From the NCBI GenBank assembly GCA_964035575.1, contig OZ037874.1:558001-622000 (forward strand): a stretch of 64,000 nucleotides of DNA. Reading direction: 5' to 3'. This document shows positions 11,565 to 23,700 of this stretch, piece after piece (positions within the stretch are counted from its first letter, which is position 1; every line of letters starts with the position of its first letter). A program made the position numbers and the translations under genes. The notes under the pieces were generated by a model. It saw only the letters and a list, made by a program, of their open reading frames with translations, was not told where the DNA came from and did not search any database. This DNA is from Rhynchopus sp. YZ270_cl-10. Taxonomy: Eukaryota > Euglenozoa > Diplonemea > Diplonemida > Diplonemidae.

Positions 11565-11949
11565 GTGTCAAGAACTTGATCTGCAAATAAAAAAAAAATA
11601 TTTTTAAAAAATAAGACAAGTTAGTCTCCCCATTCAGTCCCCTTCACCCCTAAGTAGATTAATCCCATTTTTTTTTCTCCAAAAGCAAATAAATAATGGC
11701 AACCCCCCCGCACACATATTCGTACACCCCCCCATACCCGTTCTCAATTTTATCCCTTTCTCTCCGTCTTCCCCCACCCCCTCATTTTTGGCTTTTGTTT
11801 GTTCCGATTTGAGCAAATGGAAAAAAAAAGAGCACACACACACACACGATACAATTTCCCCACCTCCCCACCTCCTCTCCCCACCTCACCATATCCTCCA
11901 CAAAATTTCTACAGAACAAAAGGGTGTTAATCACACACCTAACATAACA
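11565..11949. promoter_or_regulatory. Leader/promoter region of the S28 peptidase, low complexity
   Basis: This 385-bp stretch between the TIR element and the peptidase ATG is A/T-rich to about 11700 and then strongly C-rich, with ACACAC and CCACCTC runs up to the start. No defined promoter motif was identified; the role is inferred only from position. Confidence 0.35.
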
Positions 11950-13404
11950 ATGCGTAGTCTCGCACTCGCAGTCGGGGTGAGCGTTGCACTTCTGCAGCCT
12001 GCCCACGCTGTGTCCGCTGTGCCCTACACGACAGAGTATTTCGAGCAGGACGTTGACCACTTCACCTATGGCGGCGTTAATGTCGACCCTGCGACACCTA
12101 ACCCGACGTGGAAGCAGCGTTATCTGCAGAACAATGCGAGCTGGGACGGCCGCGGCAGGTTGGAGAACGGCTGCAAGGGGCCAATTCTGTTCTACACCGG
12201 CAATGAAGGGCCGATCACTGCGTTCTGGGATGTGGCGGGGTTTGTGAACCACGACCTGGCGGAGGAGTGGGGTGCGTTGGTGATCTTCGCAGAGCACCGT
12301 TACTACGGCGAATCGATGCCCTTTGGCAACGCATCCATGACCAAGCAGAACGTCCAATACTGCACCGCCGAGCAGGCCCTTGCCGACTATGCGAAGCTTC
12401 TCCTCACCATCAAAAAGGACCTCAACGCAGAGCACTGCCCAATCATCAGCTTTGGAGGCTCCTACGGAGGAACGTTGAGCACCTATTTCAGATTGAAATA
12501 CCCCCACGTTGTCTCCGGCGCGCTGGCCGCCTCAGCACCAATCGGGTACTATGACCCCGCAGCCTGGGAGAGGGAAGGGCTCTCAAACTACACCTGGATC
12601 GATATCGTGAACAAGGTGTACCACGATGGAGGGTGTCTGGAGGAACTCATTAGTGCGCGCGATCTGATCACAAACACGGCAGCGACTGCAGAGGGGCGTA
12701 CCTCATTGAAAACCTCCTTGAATCTGTGTGAGGTGCCGCCCACACAGAAGGCCGCAGTAGATCTCTTTACTGACGCAGTCGAGAACCTTCCGCAGATGAA
12801 CTACCCATACGCGATTGGGCAATTCCCTGCCTGGCCGGTCAACAGTACCTGCACGCTTTTCAAAAAAAACAACAACTCGCTTCTCACTGCAGTTTCCACC
12901 CTTCAGGCATGGTATGCCGATGGAGATTGCACCCCTCTCACCGGTCAAGGCGGTATCCCCGGAGGAGGCCCACCCGGTCTTGGTGCAGGCCCCACCGATT
13001 CTTGGGGCTACCAAAGCTGCACCGAAAACCTGCATGAATTCTCTGGGCGTGGGTTCAGAAGCTTTACCTTTGAGCTGGAGAAGGTGAACGAGGTGTGCAT
13101 GGCGCAGTACGGGGTGGTTCCCAGACCAGGGTGGCCCAGGGTGCAGTACGGTGGATACGAGATCAACTCTAAACACTCAACGATCACGAATGTGATTTGG
13201 TCAAACGGACTTCTCGACCCTTGGCATGGAGGTGGGTTCTTGGAGTCGCATGTTGAGTCCTGTCCCGTCTTTATCATGCCAAACGGCGCTCACCACGTTG
13301 ATCTCCGTGCTAACCACCCAGATGACACATCTGACATTACCGAAACCAGGCAAAAGGAAAAGGAAATTATTAGGCGTTGGATCGAAGAGGCAGTGCGTGA
13401 GTAA
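11950..13404 (+). CDS. Secreted/lysosomal serine carboxypeptidase, family S28 (Pro-X carboxypeptidase/DPP2-like)
   Basis: A single-exon gene of 484 residues. ATG 11950 is chosen because it begins a good signal peptide (MRSLALAVGV followed by SVALLQPAHA) directly before the family N-terminus YFEQDVDHF. Upstream in-frame sequence is low complexity. The S28 fold is evident: GNEGPI near residue 83, FAEHRYYG near 113, the nucleophile in FGGSYGGTLS near 175, LAASAPI near 195, the acid in SNGLLDPWHGGG near 420, and the base in PNGAHHVDLR near 445. Several Cys and N-glycosylation sites fit a secreted or lysosomal enzyme cleaving after proline. Its length matches PRCP and DPP7. It cannot be assigned to one of these two from sequence alone. 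Confidence 0.93.
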   Translation: MRSLALAVGVSVALLQPAHAVSAVPYTTEYFEQDVDHFTYGGVNVDPATPNPTWKQRYLQNNASWDGRGRLENGCKGPILFYTGNEGPITAFWDVAGFVNHDLAEEWGALVIFAEHRYYGESMPFGNASMTKQNVQYCTAEQALADYAKLLLTIKKDLNAEHCPIISFGGSYGGTLSTYFRLKYPHVVSGALAASAPIGYYDPAAWEREGLSNYTWIDIVNKVYHDGGCLEELISARDLITNTAATAEGRTSLKTSLNLCEVPPTQKAAVDLFTDAVENLPQMNYPYAIGQFPAWPVNSTCTLFKKNNNSLLTAVSTLQAWYADGDCTPLTGQGGIPGGGPPGLGAGPTDSWGYQSCTENLHEFSGRGFRSFTFELEKVNEVCMAQYGVVPRPGWPRVQYGGYEINSKHSTITNVIWSNGLLDPWHGGGFLESHVESCPVFIMPNGAHHVDLRANHPDDTSDITETRQKEKEIIRRWIEEAVRE

Positions 13405-14276
13405 GATTTTTTTGGGGTTTTTTTTTTTTTTGAAATTTGCATGCAAGAAAGGTCCTGTTGAAGATCGGGGTCCCCTCAACCTTTTGTTTCAATGCTCCCA
13501 ACAATATGACAATTTTACCCAGAGTAACTTTTGTTTTGCAAAACTGTGTTGTAACGAAACAAATGAGAAAATGTACCAAAACGTATGGAAAAGGAGGGGG
13601 GTATTAGGTTGTTCGTTGTTTTTATTTATGTGCTTTTGAAAATAATTTCTCCAACCGTGTCGAAAAAAAAAGAAGCGAATTTGTGTTGTAAACTTTATTT
13701 CATTTTGGGGTTGCTTTTTTTTTATACCCTCACTATTAGTCTGCAACCTACTGAAAGTGTTTGCAGATGCGAGGTGTAGGGAGACGGAACAGCAAAATGT
13801 GTGTCTCCGTTCCTACCAACACCTCCTGTTGACTGTGAGGCGATGCTCTGTCCTGTTGGGGGCATCGTGCACAAACGACTGGACAGGGTCGCTGCTCCAA
13901 CCCGTGTGACTTTCTGAGGTGTGTGTAGTGTGAGGTGGCATGGGGTGTGGTTTTTAGTGTGTCATGTGCGTGAATGTGCTTTCTCATTGCACATTGTAAA
14001 GTACTGCCCTGTGTTCTGTCTAAATTTTTTTTTTTTTTTCGCTAATTTTTTTTTGTGTGTGTTTTTTTTGCTAAAGCTTACTCCCCCCTTTTTTTGCGCT
14101 ATTGTGTGGGTTCTGTGAAGAAAAAAAAATGGCTGCTATCCCGAGATAGGTAGTAATAAAAAGGCAAAATTATTTGTGTGTTTTCTTGGACTGCCCCACC
14201 ATAAAAAAACCACACAAATCCCACATCAACGCTGTCATGCGCGTTCAGCAAAGTGACTGCAGATTTGCAGAAGAGA
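13405..14276. other. Intergenic with one dispersed hairpin motif
   Basis: 3' flank of the peptidase. It contains T-runs, a GTGTGTGTTTT tract near 14050 and one diverged copy of the GGCTGCTATC hairpin motif (about 14114-14180, with GATAGGTAGT as the second arm). No gene is supported. Confidence 0.5.
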
Positions 14277-14427
14277 CCACCTGATTTTGACTCTGAGTTT
14301 ACCAGTGTTTACCAGTGTTTACCGGTGTTTACCAGTGTTTACCAGTGTTTACCCGTGTTTACCAGTGTTTACCCGTGTTTACCAGTGTTTGCCGGCCGCT
14401 GGTAACCACAGGGTCAAAATCAGATGG
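14277..14427. mobile_element. 151-bp TIR unit enclosing a 10-bp minisatellite
   Basis: The ends are CCACCTGATTTTGACTCTG at 14277 and the near-complement CAGGGTCAAAATCAGATGG ending 14427 (two mismatches). A 5-bp direct repeat AGAGA lies directly outside (14272-14276, 14428-14432). About ten units of GTTTACCAGT, with GTTTACCCGT and GTTTACCGGT variants, fill 14297-14395. Confidence 0.65.
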
Positions 14428-14774
14428 AGAGAAAGAGGCACGCCAATGTAAACCCACCATTTCATCTCTTCACTTTTTGCTATCGATGCAACCGCACCTG
14501 ACCCTTGGGATTTCCCCCCCTCGAAAATTCGCAAAAAAAAAAAAAAAGCACTTCCTTAAAAACGTTTGGTGGAGTTCATCTTCGGGTGTCTGCACTAATA
14601 CAACCAAGTTTTCAAAAAAAAGAACTTTCAAAATGGACGTACCAAAAGTCTACAAACTTTCCTCCTTTTGTGTTACTCTCACAATACCATCACCACCATT
14701 CCCTTCCCCTTCGATTAGAGGTGGGTAAAGCGATAAAAAGCACAAAAAAAAGGGGCAGTGGGGATTTTAGAAAA

Positions 14775-15038
14775 ATGGCATTGTCTGGCTTGCTGGTGTG
14801 GATAGGGGGACTGCTGCTTCTGCATGCGCTGGTGACCGCAGTGCAGCACCACGCCGTGCACACAGACAACCACCCCTTCATCGTAGCCGAGGCCATTCTC
14901 GGCTTCATCCTTGCCACCTTCGCGTACATCCACAAGGTAGGACGGTTCGACCCCATCGACAAGAAGGTCAGCGAAAAGCGCACCTTAGAGTCCTTCACGT
15001 TTTCCCCAGACTTCATGGCGTTTAACCACAGGGGGCAG
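14775..15038 (+). CDS. EMC5/MMGT homologue, ER membrane complex subunit (first coding exon)
   Basis: Subunit of the ER membrane protein complex that inserts transmembrane proteins; the family was earlier described as membrane magnesium transporters. This exon encodes 88 residues from ATG 14775. Residues 4-24 are a hydrophobic segment (LSGLLVWIGGLLLLHALVTA), residues about 39-53 a second one, followed by the conserved stretch FSPDFMAFNHRGQ, which matches the FNHRG motif near the end of EMC5 proteins. The exon ends at CAG with GTATGG after it, in phase 0. The remaining few residues must come from a downstream exon. The best candidate acceptor is the AAG at 15811-15813, giving DPVKKSCGCYLV onward to a TAA near 15900, but that region overlaps a dispersed motif and is uncertain. 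Two-helix size and motif fit EMC5 well. Confidence 0.8.
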
Positions 15039-15089
15039 GTATGGATTTCTCCCTCTTTTATTTCAATTTTTTCTTTGCTCTCTTTTAAG

Positions 15090-15804
15090 CAGGCCCCAGC
15101 CTAACCATCGTTCCATCGTTCTATGTTTTTGGCCATTTTTTTTTTTTTTTTCCATCGTTCCATCGTTCTATTGACCCGGGTACCCGGGTCGATAGAACGA
15201 TGGGTACCGGTTGACCCGGGGTTTTGGGAAGTTTTTTTTTGGTGATACCATCAACCCGGTAGGGGGTGATGGGGATGTTTTTGAGATACCATCGAGCCGG
15301 ATTCAATTGGTGAAACGTCGAAGGAAAAGGCAGCATACATCATGGCAAAAGAAAAAAGTAGCGTACAGTGCGCCTGCGGCGCAAGATTGCATCACACCCT
15401 TCCCATGACATAGTTTGGCAGTGAAAATGTGCAATTTTAGGCGCATTTTTTTAGAAATGTTGCGTACCGTGGCTTCGCCTGGAACCTTTGGGTGACATGG
15501 CCGCCATTTCTTTTGTAAATGTACTGAAGTCACTGATAATTCGTGCACCATGTGTGCCTGATGCAAATATCAATGAAGTGCCGAGCTCCGCCGTTGGATA
15601 ACCGAGGAATTCTCACATTCCGCCGGAGGCCCCCAACTTGAGCGGGCTCGACCGAGTTTTGATCTTCTTCTTCCTGTGACTAGCTTGTCAGCGGAGAAAG
15701 CTCGGGAAGCACTAGTAAAAATCACTTTTCTCTCTCTCTTCTTTTTTTTTTTTTCAAATAGAACGATGGTTTTGGCTGAGGCCCGAGAGTTAGGCTGAGG
15801 CCTG
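15090..15804. mobile_element. 715-bp Mutator-like non-autonomous element with 9-bp target duplication in EMC5
   Basis: It begins CAGGCCCCAGCCTAA and ends with TTAGGCTGAGGCCTG (one mismatch), flanked by perfect 9-bp direct repeats TCTTTTAAG at 15081-15089 and 15805-15813. The inner arm CCATCGTTCTAT recurs four times in both orientations, including a 44-bp near-perfect palindrome centred near 15186 on GGGTACCC. The middle (about 15285-15725) is a copy of a repeat core also found at 41815-42215 and 60026-60478. A 9-bp duplication suggests the Mutator superfamily. No transposase frame is present. Confidence 0.82.
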
Positions 15805-15813
15805 TCTTTTAAG

Positions 15814-17717
15814 GATCCTGTGAAGAAAAGCTGTGGCTGCTATCTAGTGATAGTAGTCTATAATGAAGCAAAATCTTCGCTCTTTTTATTTCAACTCTAA
15901 TACCGTGCGCTCCCTTGGGGCTGGAGGTTCAGTCGGAGAGGGTGTGCATGGCTAAGATTTGTTTAGACACTATATTTGGTTTCAAGACGCCGTAACACCT
16001 TTGCAAGGTGACCTACTCAAGTAGTTCCAATGCGGTCCTCATCGTCGCTGTCGCCTGCACGTACTCGGTGAGGGCACTTTGAATGTTCTCAACTCCTTGG
16101 GTTGCCAGCAACTTATATTAATGATGGAGGCGGAGAGGCGCTTGGCTTCTTGTACTGGCGAGCAATGAATATGTATAAAGCCTCGGTTCGTGCTTCCAAA
16201 TGTTCTGCCGCAGTGAACCCTTCTTCCGCTTCTCGAGCAGTTCCTCAATCTGTTGTTTCAGAAGATTTATCTCATAACTCGGACTGAACCTTTTTCCGCC
16301 GGTGCATCCGAACTTCTCCCCCTGTTGCTTTGTATCAAAGCACACCTGACTCAGGGCCATCCCAACTTATACAAGGGATGCATAAAGGTCCTCTTTCAGA
16401 GTTTTGGGCGGTGAACGGTGGGTCAGAGTACTGCACAGTACTCGAAAAGCTCGTAGATCCAGAGCTCAGGTTGTGGGGTGCCACGGGGGGGGGTTTTTTG
16501 TGATGGTGATAAACGAAAAAAAAGTGTTTTATTATCTTTCAATTATGCTTTATGCTTCACCATATCTTTTTTCTGTTTCCATTTCACAAATATTATAACA
16601 GAACGCAAGACGATGACCAAGCAGAGGGCGTAGGGTTGAGGGGTGTGAGAGAGAGAGACAAAGAAATAAAGAACGCGCGCTTTGAGACAGGGAAGCCCAC
16701 CCTCAATAAAAGGGGGGAAATCTCATGTTCGGAGGGGGAGTTCGGTGGCGGCTGTTGTGTTGTTTTGAGCATCAAAAAAAAAATTCAAAAAAAAAAAATT
16801 CTCCTTTTGTTTACCTCGACAAGCTAGCCCCGCAAGAGCAAACAACAACAACAGCACATACAATAAAAAATACGGTGAAAAAAGAAGAAGAAGAAAAAAG
16901 AAAAAAAATAGGATTCGTTGCTATCAGGTAGACTCCTTAACGAAGAAGGGTTTTTCCTTCAGCCAGGAGAGAAGGGTGAGACAGTGTGGTGAGGGGAGGG
17001 TTCTGATCTCTTTTTTTGTTTTGTTTTTTTTTGGTTACAAAAATGGAGGAACTCCCACAACAGACAGATGCTGTATTTTGCTGCGCAAATAGCTGGGAAC
17101 TGGGGGGTGGGGGGTTTTGTTCGATGTGTTTTTTTCTTCTGGTTTCACGAAAAAAAAAAAAATTAAAACTAAAAGTTTAGAATATCTCCAAAAAAAAAAA
17201 AAAAATGGACTCCCATTTTTTACCTCCTCCCCTCAGGAGCCCCCCCTGCCCCTACTTCATTGTTCGACAGTCTACATATGATGGACTGGTCTAGACATTG
17301 TTCATTCTCCCTAGTATTAGTGCGAAACGTTTCTCCATGTATTGCACGGAAAACAATATGACAAGGTGCAGGGTGGTTCCGTGCATATCATAGAACCTGG
17401 CACCTTGTGTGTCTCCCAAAAAAGCTAAAAGCGTTGTGTGTGAAGTTTTGAAGGAAGGGAAAAATAAAATTCTCAACACCATCACATCTTCACCCCACCT
17501 CCTCCTCCCCCCCTCCTCAGAATTACCCACACATTTACACTTTTGAAAGGGACACATTAAGGGGACTCTTTCACCCCCACATCCCTTTTCAACATTCACC
17601 ACCAATTTGGTTGAATCCCTAAACAACCGAAATCACACGGCTTTGTTTTCCCCGACCACTTTTTTTTAAGCGACCATCTTTTAAAATTCACCTCTTCTTT
17701 TTGCCCCCTCCTTTTCA
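15814..17717. other. EMC5-dynein intergenic region
   Basis: It starts with a dispersed hairpin motif copy (15817-15882). A possible decayed minus-strand coding stretch lies at about 16020-16430. The rest is A-, T- and G-run-rich DNA up to the dynein start, with a C/A-rich leader before 17718. No other gene or element ends were recognised. Confidence 0.5.
16020..16430 (-). pseudogene. Possible decayed or unrecognised minus-strand coding stretch
   Basis: On the minus strand, adjacent short frames read like real coiled-coil protein: LLKQQIEELLEKR near 16235-16275, EALYIFIARQYKK near 16140-16185, and ENIQSALTEYVQATATMRTA followed by LELLE and a stop near 16017-16095. They lie in different frames, and no set of GT-AG introns joins them convincingly. 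Either a small gene with unusual introns or a broken gene copy. Not recognised as any family. Confidence 0.25.
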
Positions 17718-20700
17718 ATGAGTTACGCAAGCAAAGACCTGGAGGATCTGATTACCCCAGTTCCGGATGATGTGTTGTCCTTTGTTAATGCGGAGCAGAC
17801 GGCAGATTTGCGGTCGTTGAAGCGGTCGTGGAGGGGGTTTAAACGGCTTAAAGCTCAGGAAGAGGTTTTGACCCAACAGTTAAGCGGTTTTGCAGTGAAA
17901 AGCAGACAAGGAGGACGGCTTTCTATGAAAGCAAAACGGCGTACCCCAGCTGTAGCAGTGTCAACGAAGAAGGCGATTCGGGTGCCCAAATCGTTGGAGA
18001 GCTTTGCGAATCGGAGCTCCTCTACGTTTCCTTCACGAAAACCGACACCAAACACACAAAGCCAACCTCGGGAAAGAGAACAGACCAACAAAACTCCTTC
18101 GGTTTCTAGCTATGCTTCGAAATCCTACGCACCTTCCCGTGCAACCACTGCAATGGGCGATCGGGAGACACAGCAGGCAAGCCGGCAGAGCGGTCGCCAC
18201 CCTGGATCGCGCTCCCGCCCTCCCTCCGCACGCTCCCGCCCTACAAGCGCAAAGAGTTATCACTCTGTCTACTCCTCTGCCGAATCAGTAGGGCCTTCTA
18301 CAAGCAACCCCACGACACACCACCACACCCGTGAGGAGCAGTTGTGGTATGAGGATGAGGACGTAGACGAGGTTTCCGCCATCGTAGATAAACTCTCTCT
18401 GAACACCAAAGGGGGGAATGGGGGCAGCCCGAAATCGCAGAAAAACGACGACCAACAACAACACCACGCCCCCAGCCCACCACAGCACTCCCAACGCAAG
18501 CGGAAGGTCCCGGTCTTCACCCCAATCGAACGCATCGCATCGCTCTACTCACAAACCGCTTGGGTACGCACACCACAACGCGAAGCAACCTTAAAAGGAA
18601 AGTCACGCCGCGAACCGAACCCACCACCCCCTCTCGAAGCCCCTCCAACATACCAAGGGGTGGCTGGGAGTGATCCTCTTTTATCACATTTTTTGAATTT
18701 AGAAGATTTTGATGCACGAGAAATCGAAGAAGTGGATGTAGAAGCAATGCTAATTGAACGTGGTACTGAGGGAGTCCCCGCGCTAAGTCAATACCGTATG
18801 CTAGGAGCAGCCGAGGCAGTATGGGAGCCTTGTAAGATCATCACCTTCAACGCTGAAGACGCGCTGTATGAGATCGTATGGGACCGCTGTGGTCTGCGGA
18901 AATGGGTCTCCAGGTTGAACATATGCATTCTAGAAGTGGAGGAGGTAGAGACAGTTGAAAAAAGGGTAGCGCTTGCTGCAGGGCTGCGTGACATTGCGGA
19001 ACGACAGATTCGGCAAGAGTTAGTCATCGATGAAGTGCACGACTCCGTCATCACCCCGCCCGACCCAATCCAAACAGCAAGGATTCTGAAGAAGGTAGAT
19101 CTCTCCTCTCGATTTACCATAAATTTCGATATTGAAGCAAAGAATCTGACCGATCTCGACATAATGTACCGCCACGCAGTCAAAACCTCTGTTTTCAACT
19201 ATAAATTCCTTCGTGCAGGGGAACGGCAAGAAACCTCGACGCTTAGCCTTCCGTATCGCCCTCCAAAACCCCCGCCAATCTGCTTATCCGAGCTGAACGG
19301 AACAGAAGCAGTACCGGAAGGGAATTTAGAGAAATTTTTCCAGAATAGACAGCACATTGCGGACAATCTCTTTAGTACACATCGGGTTTTGTATCACACC
19401 CTTCAAAAGCTTGTTGATAAGTGGAGGTCGTATCATACCAAAGCCTTGTTTGACTGTGAACATACGGAGCTGGCTACACCGTGTCTGGTTGGGGATTTTC
19501 GAGAACATCAATTATCCTATTTGCAATGTGTCACCGACGTTCTAAAACGGGAATGCACAGCAGCCACCGTTAGCATCATTCAAAACGACCTGGTCGGGAA
19601 AATTTCATTCTATGACGACGACATTACACGATTCAACGGAGGTCGTATGAAAAGATTCCTTCGCATGGTTAACATGAGGTTAGGACAACAACTCCGTTCG
19701 TTGGTTCAAGAAGCACTGTCTTCTTATACTGCATATCTCACGCAATACAAATGCAACAACGAATGGGAAGAAATCAGCGCAGAAAAATCGCGGAAAAAGA
19801 AGGGCGGGTTGCGGGATAAATTCCGCTTTGGGGATGGCAACGGAGAAGACTCTACAGGACCTCCACCGCCGTCTCCGACGCCTCCAGGGAGCATTCTGTT
19901 CACACAACGTTTTCTTGAGCTGGTAGGAGCATCTAGTATGGATGGGGTTCGTACCACCGCAGCACCTCTCCTCCGCAAGGCACACCTCCCTCCGCCAGAC
20001 CCAGAGATCGAAGCGCTTCGCAAAATGCAGGAACTCCGCAAATCCAGAGCAAGCATTGGCTACTCCCCTGACGACGAATCCGCACCGCATCCAGGAACAA
20101 TCGAATTCATCAGAGCTCGAGGTCGACGCTCCACCCAACTTTCCGCATCCGGAATCCTCGACCCACCAACGGAAGAAGAGGAGAAGGAGGAAGAGGAGGA
20201 AACCTCCGTTCCAAAGCTCTCCATTTCTGGAGTGGTCTCTTTGTTTAAAATTCGGTTGACAACGAGGGGGGCGGGGTTTCTCTTTGAACCATCGTTGGAA
20301 GACATTGGGAATGCACTGCACGCTGTGATCGGCAATTTTTACAGCGAAACCGACGAATTGGTTGGGGTAGGGGAACAGCTGTTTCCGCTGTTACAGCTTC
20401 CCCCGTTTCGGTTGAATGCATACTTAAAGGACAACAGCGAGAACGTCGCCGCCGTTGATGCTGTCACCGACGTCGTCCAAAAAAACATCCGAGGACCCAA
20501 CAAACTAAAGCAGCTCTACGAAGTGTTCCGGTACCTCCTTGAGATCGACGCAGACACCTTCCTTGCAAGCTTCTTCTCTGCCGAACCCGAACCTGTTTTA
20601 GAAGACTACCGCTTTGTCTGCTCACGTCTCCAAAACGACACCGACGCCATCGCAACATGCACCCTCAACGAAGTCTCCTTCCCCCTCATCAAGGTCGAAT

Positions 20701-23700
20701 GCTACGAAGTGAAACAACACCTCTGCGAAAAGGCGAAGGCTATCATGAACTCCCTCATGGGCCGTCTCACTGATATCTGCACAGCACAGATTCTCTCCGT
20801 GGATGAACAGTACAAACAGATCTTTAGCAAAATCAAAGTCATTCCGCAGACTCCCGAAGAGTTGATTCAACTCAAACAGTATTCCGACTCCATCCCGGAG
20901 GTTCTATGCGAGCTGAACGTCGAATTTGAGGAAATAGGAAAGACGGTTGCACTGCTCGCGACCTTTGGACATACTCCGGGGAGTGAGAGTTTTGACACCT
21001 ATTGGGCTACGTATTCGAGACCTAAGAAGATTGTTGATGAGCTCCAGGATTCGGACTTTAGATACCGCGAAAACCGCAACCGTTTCATGCAAGAACTCCG
21101 CGACCGAACCGAACGCCTCACAGAAGACGTCCACAGCACAAAGAAACAGGTCGAGCTTCTCGCATACGAAGACGACGATTCGCACCTAGAAGAGACCTCT
21201 GCGTTGGTAACCAACATTAGAGAGCGTTTAACAGAGTTTACTGCAATAGCCGATCAGCTGAACCGCCACGAATGCATCTTCAACATGCAAGTCACCAAAC
21301 ATTCTTGCATTAGAGAGGTCTCCCTTAGCTTCGAACCCTACGAAAAACTCTGGACCATTGCCTATCAATTTGCCGAGCACTATGAGAAGTGGACGGCAGG
21401 TCCCCTTCTTGCACTCTCTGCAGATGAAGTCGAGGCCCGCGCAGCAAAGTGGATGAAGGAGCTGAACAAACTCCACCGCGCCCTCGCAAACGAAGCACCG
21501 CACATCATTGTCCGCCAGCTTAAGGATCGCTTAGACATCTTCAGACCTCATATCCCTCTCGTCAACGCACTCCTCGAACGAGGTGTCAAAGCAAGACATT
21601 GGGAGTCATTCGGAAAACTCATAGGAAGAGAAGGGAAAACCAAATTGGTAGTAAACGATGATTTGACACTCAACCAACTCCTTGAGCTTGGGATGAGCGA
21701 CAAACTTCAAGAGGTCCAAGCGATCAGCGAGTCTGCAGGAAAAGAACGCAAATTGGAGGACCAACTCGAACGCATGAAGGTCGAATGGAAAGGACGTCAG
21801 TTCACCTTGAAGCCATACGAAGGCACCCTCTTGCTCACAGAGATTGACGCTATTCAACAGCTTCTTGATGACCACATTGTTAAAACACAGACCCTCCTTG
21901 GTTCCGTTGATGTACAATACATTGAGTCTGTTGTGCGGAATTGGGAGCATACGTTGCTAAGAATGCAAGGGATTGTGGATGAATGGCTAAGGTGTCAGAC
22001 AATGTGGAGTTATTTGAGTCCGATATTTTCTTCTCCTGATTTGGCGAAATCATTGCCGGGAGAGGCAACGCAGTTTGAAAAGGTTGATATGATGTGGAAA
22101 AGCGTCATGCAAATCTGCGCGACCGACCCCCGCGTTGAAATCCGCTGCTCCGAAGACCGTCTCCTTCAAGCCTTTGAAGACGCGAACCGCTCGCTCGAAA
22201 ACGTGCTGAAACACCTCCATCGCTTCCTCGAAACAAAGCGCGTTGCCTTCCCACGATTCTACTATCTCCCTAACGACGATCTTCTTGAAATTATGTCCGA
22301 TATGACATGCCCCGAAAAACTCCAACCTCACCTCAAAAAATGCTTCGAAGGGATTTCTTCTCTCACCTTCTCCGCAGGAAACGCTGAGGTTACCGGCATG
22401 GTTTCTGTCGAAGACGAAAAGGTTGCATTAGTGTCAACAGTAAACCCCTCAGAGTCTGAATACCTTGCAGAAGTGTGGTTGAAGAAGGTGGAAAAGGAGA
22501 TGTACAACACCATTGCGCATGTCACCGGACAGTGTATTGCGGACTATGTTCAAAGGGAGGCCTCGTTTTCGCCGCAGAAGAGGGTAGAGTGGATGTGTCA
22601 GTTTCCAGGGCAGGTGGTGATAAGTTGTTCTCAGGTGCATTGGGCGAATGAGGTGGAGGATGCGATGCTGGCGGGGCTAGAGGGGATGACGGCGTATGCG
22701 AAGAAATTGAAGTTGCAGTTAAACTGTTTGGTCGATGCGGTGCGAAACCCGGGGTTGACGGCAGTGCAGCAGTGTACGTTGCAGGCGATGATAGTCATTG
22801 ATGTGCATTCCAACGATACTGTCGCAGAGCTTCACCGCCAATCCACCTTTGATCCCAACGAGTTTGCGTACCTCGTACAGCTTCGCTACTATTACCAGGA
22901 CCTCCCCTCTTCAGGACGCAGGAAGACTCAAGGCATTGTCATCAAACAATCCAACGCGATCATCGAATATGGTAATGAATACCTTGGCAACTCATCCCGC
23001 CTTGTTATCACCCCTCTTACCGACCGTTGTTACCGTACGTTGATAGGGGCGATGCATCTTTCGTATGGTGGGGCACCAGAAGGTCCTGCAGGCACCGGAA
23101 AAACGGAGACAACAAAAGATCTTGCAAAATGCCTGGCAAAATTCTGTCTTGTAACAAATTGCAGCGACCAAATGAGCCCTGTGGAAATGGCGAAGACCTT
23201 CCGTGGGTTGACTGCAGCCGGTGCGTGGGGGTGCTTCGATGAGTTTAACCGCATTGAAATCCAGGTTCTTTCTGTTGTAGCACAGCAGATTTCGTGTATA
23301 CAACGTGCCATATCAGAGGATCGGTGTGAATTCGATTTTGAAGGGACCTTCAACGCAATGGAGAAAGGATGTGCGATTTTTATTACAATGAACCCTGGGT
23401 ATGCCGGCAGAGCAGAGCTTCCGGATAACTTAAAAACATTGTTCCGTCCGGTCGCGATGATGGTGCCGGACTACGCTATGATCGGAGAGATTTTGCTGTT
23501 TTCCTGCGGGTTTCAAGAAGGGAGAGATCTTGCCCGCAAGATTGTTGCTTGCTTCAAACTCTGCAGTGAACAGCTCAGCACCCAACAGCACTACGACTAC
23601 GGAATGCGTGCTGTCAAAACCGTCCTTTCTGCGTCAGGCATTCTCCTCAGAGAGCAAGACCTTCTCTTAGAACGGAACCCAGAAGCAGAGACGCTCTCTG

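Noticed and set aside
11280-14395. CRISPR-like arrays at 11280-11387 and 14297-14395
   Set aside because: These are head-to-tail minisatellites with no unique spacers, in eukaryotic DNA.
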